Source: RCIO01 sp964629765
Lineage (GTDB): Bacteria; Pseudomonadota; Alphaproteobacteria; Rhizobiales; Rhizobiaceae
Assembly: GCA_964629765.1 (NCBI GenBank)
Contig: CAZVTK010000066.1
Span: 1-22,935 of the forward strand
Direction: 5' to 3'
Length of the DNA stretch: 22,935 bases
Numbering within the stretch: position 1 is the first letter of the stretch; each line of letters begins with the position of its first letter. Positions 15,727 through 22,201 of this stretch are shown one piece after another. Below the pieces are notes generated by a model, which worked only from the letters and a program-made list of their open reading frames with translations, had not been told where the DNA came from and ran no database searches. A program made the position numbers and the translations under genes.

Positions 15727-17208
15727 TCAGCCGTACCTCTGCTCCAGATGCGCCTTGAAATGCGCGGCATCGAGCGGCCCGCCCGTGGCGCGCTCGATCA
15801 GCTCCGGCGTCGACCACAGCGAGCCCTGCGACCACACCTTTTCGCGCCGCCAGTCGTTGACGGCGGCAAAATCGCCTTTCGCGATGCGCTCGTCGGCATC
15901 GGGGATCGTCGTCTTCAGCGCCGACCACATCTGCGCGGCGATCATGGCGCCCAGCGTATAGGAGGCGAAATAGCCGAACAGGCCGGCGGGCCAGTGTACG
16001 TCCTGCATCGGCCCGTCGGCCGGGTTGTCGAGCGTCGACAGGCCGAGATACGCCTTCATCTTCGCGTCCCACGCCTCGGGCAGGTCGGCCACCTCCAGCC
16101 GGCCGGCGACGAGCTCCTGCTCCAGCTCGAAGCGCAGGATGACGTGCAGCGGATAGGTCACCTCGTCGGCGTCGACGCGGATGAAGCCGCGCTCCACGCG
16201 GTGGACATGCGGCAGGATGTCGTCGATCGACCAGTCCTCGCCGAGATGCGTCTCCACCACCGGCAGCGCCCAGCGCCAGAAGGCGGGGTTGCGGCCGAGC
16301 TGCTTCTCCACGAACAGGCTCTGGCTCTCGTGGACCGCCATGCCGCGCGCCTTGCCGAGAGGCCAGTGCGCCCATTGCCGCGGCAGGCCCTGCTCGTAGA
16401 GCGCATGGCCGGTCTCGTGCAGCACGCTCATCAGCGAGGACAGGAACTCGTTCGAACGGTAGCGCGTGGTGATGCGCACGTCGGTCGGCACGCCGCCGCA
16501 GAAGGGATGGTGCGAGACCGACAGGCTGCCATGGGTCAGGTCGAAACCGACGGCCGCCATCATGGCCAGCCCCAGCTCGCGCTGGCGCTCGATAGGGTAG
16601 GCGCCGGAGAGCGGTTTTATGGGCCGTTTCGCCAGCTTCTTCTCCTGCGCCTCCAGCGCCTTCGGCACGAAGCCGAGGAGGAAGGACTTCAGGTCGGCGA
16701 ACACCGCGCTCACCGCGGCCGCGCGGTTGCCGGGGTCGAACTGCTCCATCAGCGCGTCGTAGGGGTCGAGCTTCAGCACGGCGGCGCGCATCGCCGCCTC
16801 CTCGCGCACCAGCACCACCACCTCCTCCAGCGCCGGCTGGAAGCCCGCCCAGTCGTTGCGGGCGCGCAGGCTCCGCCAGAGCTGCTCGGAGCGCATGCGC
16901 GTGCGGGTCTGGCGCTCGACGAAGTCCGCCGGCAGGCAGGTGAGGTTGACATATTGCCGGCGGAACTCGCGCAGCGCCGCGCGCTGCTCGCCGGACAGGT
17001 CCTCGTCGGACGCCGCCTCGATCCAGTCGCCCACCTGCGGCTCGGTCGCCATGCGGTGGTGCATGCCGGAAAGCACCGACATCGCCTCGGCGCGCGCCTC
17101 GCCGCCGCCGACGGCCATATGGGTGGCCTCGTCGGCGCCGAGGATGGCGCCGGCATGCTCCAGCGCCGACAGGCGGCGGCCGAGCTGGTCGAGCTTCTCA
17201 AAGGACAT
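15727..17208 (-). CDS. M32 family metallocarboxypeptidase (carboxypeptidase Taq-like)
   Basis: The product is 493 residues, the usual size for the family. The zinc-binding HETGH (264-268) and the following HESQS (293-297), which supplies the third ligand region, are both present, as is the GVPTDVRITTRY block. M32 enzymes remove C-terminal residues from peptides in the cytoplasm. The first 103 bp of this gene, including the start codon, are repeated at 18196-18298. Between the copies lies a foreign-looking gene that ends only 15 bases before this start. The bases just before this ATG (AGCGTCTAAAGCG) have no good ribosome site, whereas the displaced copy keeps a GAGGG at the right distance. Expression may therefore now depend on read-through or coupling from the inserted gene (inference). 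The coding frame itself is intact. Confidence 0.93.
   Translation of the reverse strand: MSFEKLDQLGRRLSALEHAGAILGADEATHMAVGGGEARAEAMSVLSGMHHRMATEPQVGDWIEAASDEDLSGEQRAALREFRRQYVNLTCLPADFVERQTRTRMRSEQLWRSLRARNDWAGFQPALEEVVVLVREEAAMRAAVLKLDPYDALMEQFDPGNRAAAVSAVFADLKSFLLGFVPKALEAQEKKLAKRPIKPLSGAYPIERQRELGLAMMAAVGFDLTHGSLSVSHHPFCGGVPTDVRITTRYRSNEFLSSLMSVLHETGHALYEQGLPRQWAHWPLGKARGMAVHESQSLFVEKQLGRNPAFWRWALPVVETHLGEDWSIDDILPHVHRVERGFIRVDADEVTYPLHVILRFELEQELVAGRLEVADLPEAWDAKMKAYLGLSTLDNPADGPMQDVHWPAGLFGYFASYTLGAMIAAQMWSALKTTIPDADERIAKGDFAAVNDWRREKVWSQGSLWSTPELIERATGGPLDAAHFKAHLEQRYG
17106..17208 (-). repeat. 103-bp direct repeat, copy 1 (in the intact M32 gene)
   Basis: This is identical to 18196-18298 except for one base (17151 C versus 18241 T, giving Gly20 here and Ser in the other copy). 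It ends precisely at the ATG and covers codons 1-34 plus one base. Confidence 0.97.
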
Positions 17209-17223
17209 CGCTTTAGACGCTAT

Positions 17224-18144
17224 CTAGAACCACTTCCTCAACCTTGTTTTCGCGGTCTCGCTGAGGGTCCTCTTTATAAATAGCTCAAGCGTGTCTGGAT
17301 CTGGAGACACGCGTGGTGCAGTAACCATTTCCTCCCATGAATTAAAATCAGCAATATTCTGTGCAATATATACGCCGATTCCATGGCGGGCGGCGATTTC
17401 CTCTATACGTATTGCTTCTTGATAATCCGAAAGAGGCTTTCCGTCAGTATGGTATATTACGTACGAGCGCGTTGCTGCCTCGCGATGCGCTAACGCCTCC
17501 AAAACACCTTTTATCGATATATCATTAGAATCTTTAATCTCAAATGAAAATACTTCTAGGTATTTATCGGGTATATATTCATACTTTTTGTATCCGACTA
17601 CCGTAATATCCGGCCGAGACCAGCTTCCGCCCGTATCTCGGCGGCCCTGCTGTGCCGTTATTTCACAGTAGCACTGTTCAAGCTGTCTATGTTGTGCCCA
17701 ATGTTGTGTAAGTTGCTCTAGAGCTGGAGTGTATAAATCAATCTCCCTGCGTAATATAGGCTCGTCTGGCCTGATCGCTTCAATAATCGTAGGTGCCGAC
17801 GTTCCTTTTATCTCTGGCTGGACGACAACCGGGAATATAGTAGGAGCTTCTAATGCAGTAGGCACTGTAGCCTCTACGAGGATGACCGTGCCCCCCTTCC
17901 CTCGGCCTTTTTCGATTTTACCTCCCTCGTGAAGATCTCTATGTATTTTCCAGTACTTATCATCGGGCCAAGCAAGGATTTCCTGAAGTGCGCGGTTGCC
18001 GATTCGACCGCCTGCTTTGCGCACTCGCTCTAAGAAAATACTTGTGTCTGTTGGCCTTGCCACCCAACGCTCCATCTCATCATTCGAAGTTTTCGTGGCC
18101 GAAATTTGTAAGGCTTTCACGGACCAGTCAAGGATGGTTGGCAC
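17224..18144 (-). CDS. Winged-helix + PD-(D/E)xK nuclease-like protein (putative defence or restriction gene)
   Basis: I do not recognise a named family for this 306-residue protein. Residues about 35-90 look like a winged helix ending in EKGRGKGGTVILVEA, a wing seen in HrgA-like and other restriction-associated proteins. Residues 134-260 show a PD-(D/E)xK nuclease pattern: an upstream Glu134 (REIDLYTPALEQL), RPDITVVG with Asp179, then FSFEIKD with Glu202 and Lys204, and afterwards ALAHREAATRSYVIYH. The simplest reading is a sequence-specific or modification-dependent DNA nuclease, or a restriction accessory protein. No methylase lies beside it in this window. Base composition and codon use are unlike all neighbours, pointing to transfer. 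The start is a GTG at 18144 with AGGATC just upstream; an internal ATG at residue 24 is an alternative. It is bracketed by the M32 5'-end duplication. Confidence 0.75.
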   Translation of the reverse strand: MPTILDWSVKALQISATKTSNDEMERWVARPTDTSIFLERVRKAGGRIGNRALQEILAWPDDKYWKIHRDLHEGGKIEKGRGKGGTVILVEATVPTALEAPTIFPVVVQPEIKGTSAPTIIEAIRPDEPILRREIDLYTPALEQLTQHWAQHRQLEQCYCEITAQQGRRDTGGSWSRPDITVVGYKKYEYIPDKYLEVFSFEIKDSNDISIKGVLEALAHREAATRSYVIYHTDGKPLSDYQEAIRIEEIAARHGIGVYIAQNIADFNSWEEMVTAPRVSPDPDTLELFIKRTLSETAKTRLRKWF

Positions 18145-18298
18145 GATCCTGATCGCGCCGGTGGCGCTGAGTCCACGTCGCGGGCCTGTTCAGTGCGCCG
18201 ACGGCCATATGGGTGGCCTCGTCGGCGCCGAGGATGGCGCTGGCATGCTCCAGCGCCGACAGGCGGCGGCCGAGCTGGTCGAGCTTCTCAAAGGACAT
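18128..18298 (-). pseudogene. 5' fragment of the M32 carboxypeptidase gene, fused to 22 unrelated codons
   Basis: From the native start the frame repeats the first 34 residues of the M32 protein (with Ser for Gly at 20). It then runs through ALNRPATWTQRHRRDQDRA and stops at 18128, giving 56 codons. Its end overlaps the GTG start of the nuclease-like gene by 17 bases in another frame. It keeps the native ribosome site (GAGGG). It may therefore serve as a translated leader that couples host-type initiation to the inserted gene. Confidence 0.75.
18196..18298 (-). repeat. 103-bp direct repeat, copy 2 (displaced native 5' end)
   Basis: This copy matches 17106-17208 at 102 of 103 positions and is adjacent to what should be the original upstream region of the M32 gene. 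Recombination between the two copies would delete 1,090 bp and restore a normal gene. Confidence 0.97.
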
Positions 18299-18325
18299 GG
18301 GATACCCTCGTTGTTCATGCGCGAG

Positions 18326-18353
18326 AGACTACGAGCGCGCGCCGCCTTGCAAG
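18326..18353 (-). promoter_or_regulatory. Candidate native promoter of the M32 gene
   Basis: On the minus strand CTTGCA (18353-18348) and TAGTCT (18331-18326) are 16 bases apart, about 30 bases before the displaced start codon. The matches are moderate. The main support is position in the only sizeable spacer. Confidence 0.25.
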
Positions 18354-18452
18354 CGGAATCGGCGTCCTGCCGGTTGACGCCGCAGCGCGCGGCTGGCAGG
18401 CCGGCGAGGCGCGAGGAACGGATCAGCCGCGTACCCAAGCGCCGGAGCCGCC

Positions 18453-19352
18453 GTGATCGTCCGTCCCCGCCCCAGCATCTTCAAGCTGTTCTTCGTCATG
18501 CGCGGCTCGATCGTGCCGCGCATCCTGCCGCACATGATCGGCTTCGCGCTCTATGCGGCCGCCGTCGTCGCGGCGGTGACGGCGCTGTCGCTCGACATGA
18601 GCGACTTCTCCATCGCCGTCTTCGGCCTCGTCGGCATCACGCTCTCGATCTATCTCGGCTTCCGCAACAGCGCCGCCTACGACCGCTGGTGGGAGGCGCG
18701 CAAGCTGTGGGGCCAGCTCGTCTACGACATCCGCAACCTCGCCCGCGCCGCCACCGCGCTGCTCGACGACCGCGCCGCGCATCGGCCGCTGCTGATGGAG
18801 GCGCTGGCTTTCTGCCACCTGCTGCGCGGGCAGTTGCGCAAGGTGGATGCCGGGCCCGACATCGCCCCCTTCATCGGCCCCGGGGACGTTGCGGACGCTG
18901 CCCGCGATCCCGGCGCCATGGTGCGCCGCATGGGCGCGCGGATCGCCGATGCGCGCCGGCAGGGCGCCATCGACGGCATCGGCTTTCGTATCCTCGACGA
19001 GAGGCTGGCGACCATCGCCGCGCTTCAGGCGGGCTGCGAGCGCATCTCCAATACGCCCCTGCCCTTCGCCTACACGCTGCTGCTGCAGCGCACGGCCCAT
19101 ATCGTCTGCCTGCTGCTGCCCTTCGGGCTGGTGTCGACCACCGGCTGGGCGACGCCGCTGTTCACCGTGCTGATCGCCTACACCTATTTCGGGCTCGACG
19201 CTTTGTCGGAAGAGCTGGAGGACCCGTTCGGCACCGAGGCCAACGACCTTGCACTCGACGCGCTGTGCCGGGTCTGCGAGATCTCGGTGTTCGAGGCGCT
19301 GGGCGAAGAGGCGCCGCCGCCGCTTCCGGCCAAGGACTATTTCCTGTCGTAG
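18453..19352 (+). CDS. Bestrophin-family (UPF0187/YneE-like) membrane channel protein
   Basis: This is a 299-residue inner-membrane protein. The family signature FRNSAAYDRWWEARKLWGQL lies after the second hydrophobic segment. Further support is IRNLARA, the membrane segments near residues 205-250 (LLLQRTAHIVCLLLPFGL, then FTVLIAYTYFGLDAL) and the closing ELEDPFGTEANDLALD block, which matches the Ca-clasp/neck region of bestrophins. Bacterial homologues form pentameric ion channels, some of them sodium-selective. Length is normal. It starts with GTG at 18453 with GGAG about seven bases upstream. It diverges from the M32 region and may form a unit with the DUF1304 gene 61 bases downstream. A physiological role is not evident. 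Confidence 0.88.
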   Translation: MIVRPRPSIFKLFFVMRGSIVPRILPHMIGFALYAAAVVAAVTALSLDMSDFSIAVFGLVGITLSIYLGFRNSAAYDRWWEARKLWGQLVYDIRNLARAATALLDDRAAHRPLLMEALAFCHLLRGQLRKVDAGPDIAPFIGPGDVADAARDPGAMVRRMGARIADARRQGAIDGIGFRILDERLATIAALQAGCERISNTPLPFAYTLLLQRTAHIVCLLLPFGLVSTTGWATPLFTVLIAYTYFGLDALSEELEDPFGTEANDLALDALCRVCEISVFEALGEEAPPPLPAKDYFLS

Positions 19353-19413
19353 GCCGGCCCCTTGCGCCGCGCGCCGGGCAGGCGCTTGATGCGCGGCAGT
19401 CGAGGGGAGCCCC

Positions 19414-19767
19414 ATGGTCGCAACGGTCCTGATCGCGCTGGTCGCGCTGATCCACGTCTATATCGTCGTCTTGGAAATGGTCCTGTGGGACCGGCCCATG
19501 GGGCGCAAGGTGTTCCGCACCACGGCGGAGTTCGCCGCGCAGTCGAAGGCGCTGGCGATGAACCAGGGTCTCTACAACGGTTTTCTCGTCGCGGGCCTCG
19601 CCTGGGGCCTGTGGCTCGGCGAGGCCGGCTTCGGCGTGAAGGCGTTCTTCCTCGCCTGCGTGCTGGTCGCCGGCCTGTTCGGCGCGGCGACGGTCGGCCG
19701 CCGCATCCTCTGGGTTCAGGCGGCGCCCGCCGCGGCCGCGCTCGTCGCGCTCTGGGCGGGCGTCTAA
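19414..19767 (+). CDS. DUF1304 family small membrane protein
   Basis: This 117-residue protein has four predicted membrane helices: MVATVLIALVALIHVYIVVLEM, the NGFLVAGLAWGLWLG region, FLACVLVAGLFGAATVG, and AAPAAAALVALWAGV. The HVYIVVLEMVLWDRP start and the NQGLYNGFL motif are characteristic of DUF1304, a widespread family of unknown function. GAGGGGAGCC precedes the ATG at 19414. Its TAA stop is the last thing before the dispersed hairpin repeat at 19767-19910, which may end its transcript and, from the other side, that of pal. Confidence 0.85.
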   Translation: MVATVLIALVALIHVYIVVLEMVLWDRPMGRKVFRTTAEFAAQSKALAMNQGLYNGFLVAGLAWGLWLGEAGFGVKAFFLACVLVAGLFGAATVGRRILWVQAAPAAAALVALWAGV

Positions 19768-19910
19768 GAGGCTGCTTGGAAAGGCGTCAGGGCGTGACGA
19801 AAATGGCGGTTTGCGAGCACCGGAGCGGAGCGTACATCAGGTACGTGAGCACCGGAGCGTAGCAAACCGCCATTTGCAGGCCGCCCTCACGCAATTTCCA
19901 AGCAGCCTCT
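19767..19910. repeat. Dispersed hairpin repeat, copy B (complete)
   Basis: The outer arms AGAGGCTGCTTGGAAA (19767-19782) and TTTCCAAGCAGCCTCT (19895-19910) are exact complements. Inside, AAATGGCGGTTTGC pairs with GCAAACCGCCATTT, enclosing two GAGCACCGGAGC units and a CGTAC hairpin. The body is nearly identical, in opposite orientation, to 1-115. It fills the gap between two converging genes. Confidence 0.9.
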
Positions 19911-19916
19911 AAGCCG

Positions 19917-20438
19917 TCAGCTTCCGGCGCCGCCCAGCACGGTGACGGCGCGGCGGTTCTGCGACCAGCAGGAGATGTCGTCGCAGACCGCGACCGGCCG
20001 CTCCTTGCCGTAGGAGATGGTGCGCAGCCGGTTGGCCGGCACGCCGCGCGACACCAGATAGTCGCGCGTGGCCGCCGCGCGGCGGGCCGAAAGTGCGAGG
20101 TTGTATTCGCGCGTGCCGCGCTCGTCGGCATGGCCCTCGATGGTGACCGCGTAGTTCGGATAGCGCGTGAGCCACTGCGCCTGCCGCGACAGCGTCTGCT
20201 GTGCGTCGGCGCGGATCGACGACGAATCCGTGTCGAAGAAGATGCGGTCGCCCACGGTGACGGTGAATTCCTGCTGCGAGCCGGGCGCGCCCGCGCCCGC
20301 CCCGGCGCCGCCGGGCCCGAGGCCGAGATCGGCCGGGTTGTTGGGGATGTCCTTCTTGGACGAGCAGCCGGCGATGGCGATCATCACCGCCAGCGCGATC
20401 ATGGCGGGGGTCCGCATAACGGGAATGGATGCGCCCAT
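19917..20438 (-). CDS. pal: Peptidoglycan-associated lipoprotein Pal
   Basis: This is a 173-residue lipoprotein. The lipobox IAGC places the lipidated Cys at residue 25 after a hydrophobic signal. A Gly/Ala/Pro-rich linker follows, then an OmpA-like peptidoglycan-binding domain with the diagnostic TIEGHADERGTREYNLALSARR block. Pal anchors the outer membrane to peptidoglycan and partners with TolB in the Tol-Pal envelope and cell-division system. The ATG at 20438 is supported by AAGGAGAGGG; a longer frame to 20459 lacks this. It lies 217 bases downstream of tolB on the same strand, a longer gap than usual, so it may have its own promoter. The cpoB/tilS genes that commonly follow pal are not here. 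Confidence 0.96.
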   Translation of the reverse strand: MGASIPVMRTPAMIALAVMIAIAGCSSKKDIPNNPADLGLGPGGAGAGAGAPGSQQEFTVTVGDRIFFDTDSSSIRADAQQTLSRQAQWLTRYPNYAVTIEGHADERGTREYNLALSARRAAATRDYLVSRGVPANRLRTISYGKERPVAVCDDISCWSQNRRAVTVLGGAGS

Positions 20439-20655
20439 GTGCCCTCTCCTTGGCGTCATTGGCCTTTGAACGAATGTCTTGACGGCCCAGTAACCATGGT
20501 GGGGTTAACCGCCGCTCAAGGGACAGGGTTAACGGCTGGTAAAGCGTCCCCCGCTCCGCCGTCGTCCGTCCCCGGCGCGCTGTTTCGCCTGCGATTCGGG
20601 CCGAAAGGCGGCGTTGCCGTCGCCCGAATGTGGCAGGTCCTCACGAAGATGCGGT

Positions 20656-21969
20656 CTATTCGAGCAAGGGCGACCAGGCCGGGTCCGAGGCGAAGTTCGG
20701 CGACGGGATCGCCTGCTCGTTGCGGCCGGTGAGGTCGATCGAATAGAGGCGCGGCCCGCCCGCGCCGGCCGCCTCGCGGAAGAACATCAGCACGCGCCCG
20801 TTGGGCGCCCAGGTCGGCCCTTCCTGGAGATGGCCGGACGACAGGATGCGCTCGCCCGAGCCGTCGGTGCGCATGACGCCGATCTGGAACTCGCTGCCGA
20901 TCTGCTTGGTGAAGGCGATCAGGTCGCCGCGCGGCGACCACACCGGCGTCGAATAGTTGCCGTCGCCGAAGGAGATGCGCCTGGCCTCGCCGCCGGCCGC
21001 CGCCATGGCGTAGATCTGCGTGCGCCCGCCGCGGTCGGAGGTGAAGACGATGCGCTGGCCGTCCGGCGAATAGGAGGGCGAGGTGTCGATGGCGTTGGCG
21101 TTGGTCAGCCGGGTCGTGTTTCGGCTCCGCAGATCCAGCGCGAAGATGTTGGAGTTCCCGTCGTCGCGCAGCAGGCTCATGATCACGCGCTGGCCGTCGG
21201 GCGAGAAGCGCGGCGCGAACGTCATGTTGGGGAAGTTGGCCACCAGCTCGCGCTGGCCGGTTTCGAGCTGGAGCAGGTAGACCTGCGGCTGGCCGCCCTC
21301 GTAGGACATGTAGGTGATTTCCTGCCGGCTGGGCGAGAAGCGCGGCGTCAGCACGATGGCGCGGCCGTCGGAGAGGAAGCGGTGGTTGGCGCCGTCCTGG
21401 TCCATGATGGCCAGCCGCTTGACGCGCTTGTCCTTGGGGCCGGACTCGTCGACATAGACGATGCGCGTGTCGAAATATCCCTTCTCGCCGGTGAGGCGCT
21501 GGTAGATGGCGTCGGCGATGATGTGGGCGACGCGCCGCCAGTTGGCCTTGTTGGCGTAGAACTGCTCGCCGACGAGCTGCTGGCCGGCAAAGGTGTCCCA
21601 CAGGCGGAACTCGGCGCGCACGCGCCCGTCGGCCTCGGTTGTGACGCGGCCGGTGACCAGCGCCTGCGCGTTGATGACGGTCCAGTCGGCGAAGCGCGGC
21701 GCGACGTCCGGGTTGGCGATCTTCTCGATGAAGGCCGCCTTGTCGAGCGGCCGGAAGAGGCCCGAGCGGCGCAGGTCCGCGGCCACCACGCCGGCGATGT
21801 CGGCGCCCATGGCGTCGGCCGAGACGAAGTCGGTGATGGCCACGGGCAGCGGCTCGACCACGCCCTGGTTCACGTCGATCTCCAGCACCGCATGGGCGGG
21901 CAGGGTCGTCATCGCGGCTCCGAGCGCCAGCGAGGCGGCGGCGAGCAGGGCCTTGAGCAGCTTCGTCAT
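20656..21969 (-). CDS. tolB: Tol-Pal system periplasmic protein TolB
   Basis: The 437-residue length is normal for the family. A signal peptide ends at PAHA (residue 27). It is followed by the N-terminal TolB domain (VLEIDVNQGVVEPLPVAITDF, residues 28-48) and a six-blade propeller with repeated RFSPDGQ and YSPDGQRIVFTSDRGG motifs. TolB shuttles between TolA and Pal in the periplasm, coupling proton-motive-force-driven TolQRA to the outer membrane. GAGGAAA lies upstream of the ATG. It follows tolA on the same strand, separated by an inverted-repeat element at 22022-22173. Confidence 0.97.
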   Translation of the reverse strand: MTKLLKALLAAASLALGAAMTTLPAHAVLEIDVNQGVVEPLPVAITDFVSADAMGADIAGVVAADLRRSGLFRPLDKAAFIEKIANPDVAPRFADWTVINAQALVTGRVTTEADGRVRAEFRLWDTFAGQQLVGEQFYANKANWRRVAHIIADAIYQRLTGEKGYFDTRIVYVDESGPKDKRVKRLAIMDQDGANHRFLSDGRAIVLTPRFSPSRQEITYMSYEGGQPQVYLLQLETGQRELVANFPNMTFAPRFSPDGQRVIMSLLRDDGNSNIFALDLRSRNTTRLTNANAIDTSPSYSPDGQRIVFTSDRGGRTQIYAMAAAGGEARRISFGDGNYSTPVWSPRGDLIAFTKQIGSEFQIGVMRTDGSGERILSSGHLQEGPTWAPNGRVLMFFREAAGAGGPRLYSIDLTGRNEQAIPSPNFASDPAWSPLLE

Positions 21970-22021
21970 CAGGTTTCCTCGTGGTCCGATGGTGTTCCGG
22001 GGCGTGCCGATCGGGTCGGTT

Positions 22022-22173
22022 CACCCCCCTCTGGCCTGCCGGCCATCTCCCCCTCAAGGGGGGAGATTGTATGTCCGCTTTGCTTTCGCCAGTCTTCGAT
22101 GGTTGGCGAATGAGGAACTGCAAGCCGATCTCCCCCCTTGAGGGGGAGATGGCCGGCAGGCCAGAGGGGGGTG
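22022..22173. repeat. Inverted-repeat element between tolA and tolB, 46-bp perfect arms
   Basis: 22022-22067 and 22128-22173 are exact complements over 46 bp (CACCCCCCTCTGGCCTGCCG... and its mirror), separated by 60 bases. The arms themselves contain CTCCCCCTCAAGGGGGGAG hairpins. The 60-base core has a small TTCGCCA/TGGCGAA pair. It resembles the MITE-like palindromes frequent in rhizobial intergenic DNA and differs in sequence from the element at 15579-15716. Confidence 0.92.
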
Positions 22174-22201
22174 CCACGGGGCGCAGGCATTCCCGAGATC
22201 C

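Larger units (their letters stand above)
17106..18298 (-). mobile_element. Small insertion carrying a nuclease-like gene, flanked by a 103-bp target duplication
   Basis: A 1,090-bp unit (17209-18298, or equivalently 17106-18195) separates two copies of the first 103 bp of the M32 gene. The inner 17209-18144 region is strikingly AT-rich for this genome. One counted line (17521-17580) is only 25 % G+C, against about 70 % around it. It holds one gene, in the same orientation as the host gene, and no recombinase. No terminal inverted repeats were found. The shape fits insertion with long target duplication, a pattern reported for restriction-modification genes in Helicobacter. An element that brings its own replacement 5' end is the alternative. 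Confidence 0.75.

Noticed and set aside
17209..18195. Insertion sequence with transposase
   Set aside because: No transposase, integrase or terminal inverted repeats, and the flanking duplication (103 bp) is far longer than IS target duplications.
18190..18438. 82-residue open frame across the duplication
   Set aside because: It is out of frame with the M32 gene and has no family features.
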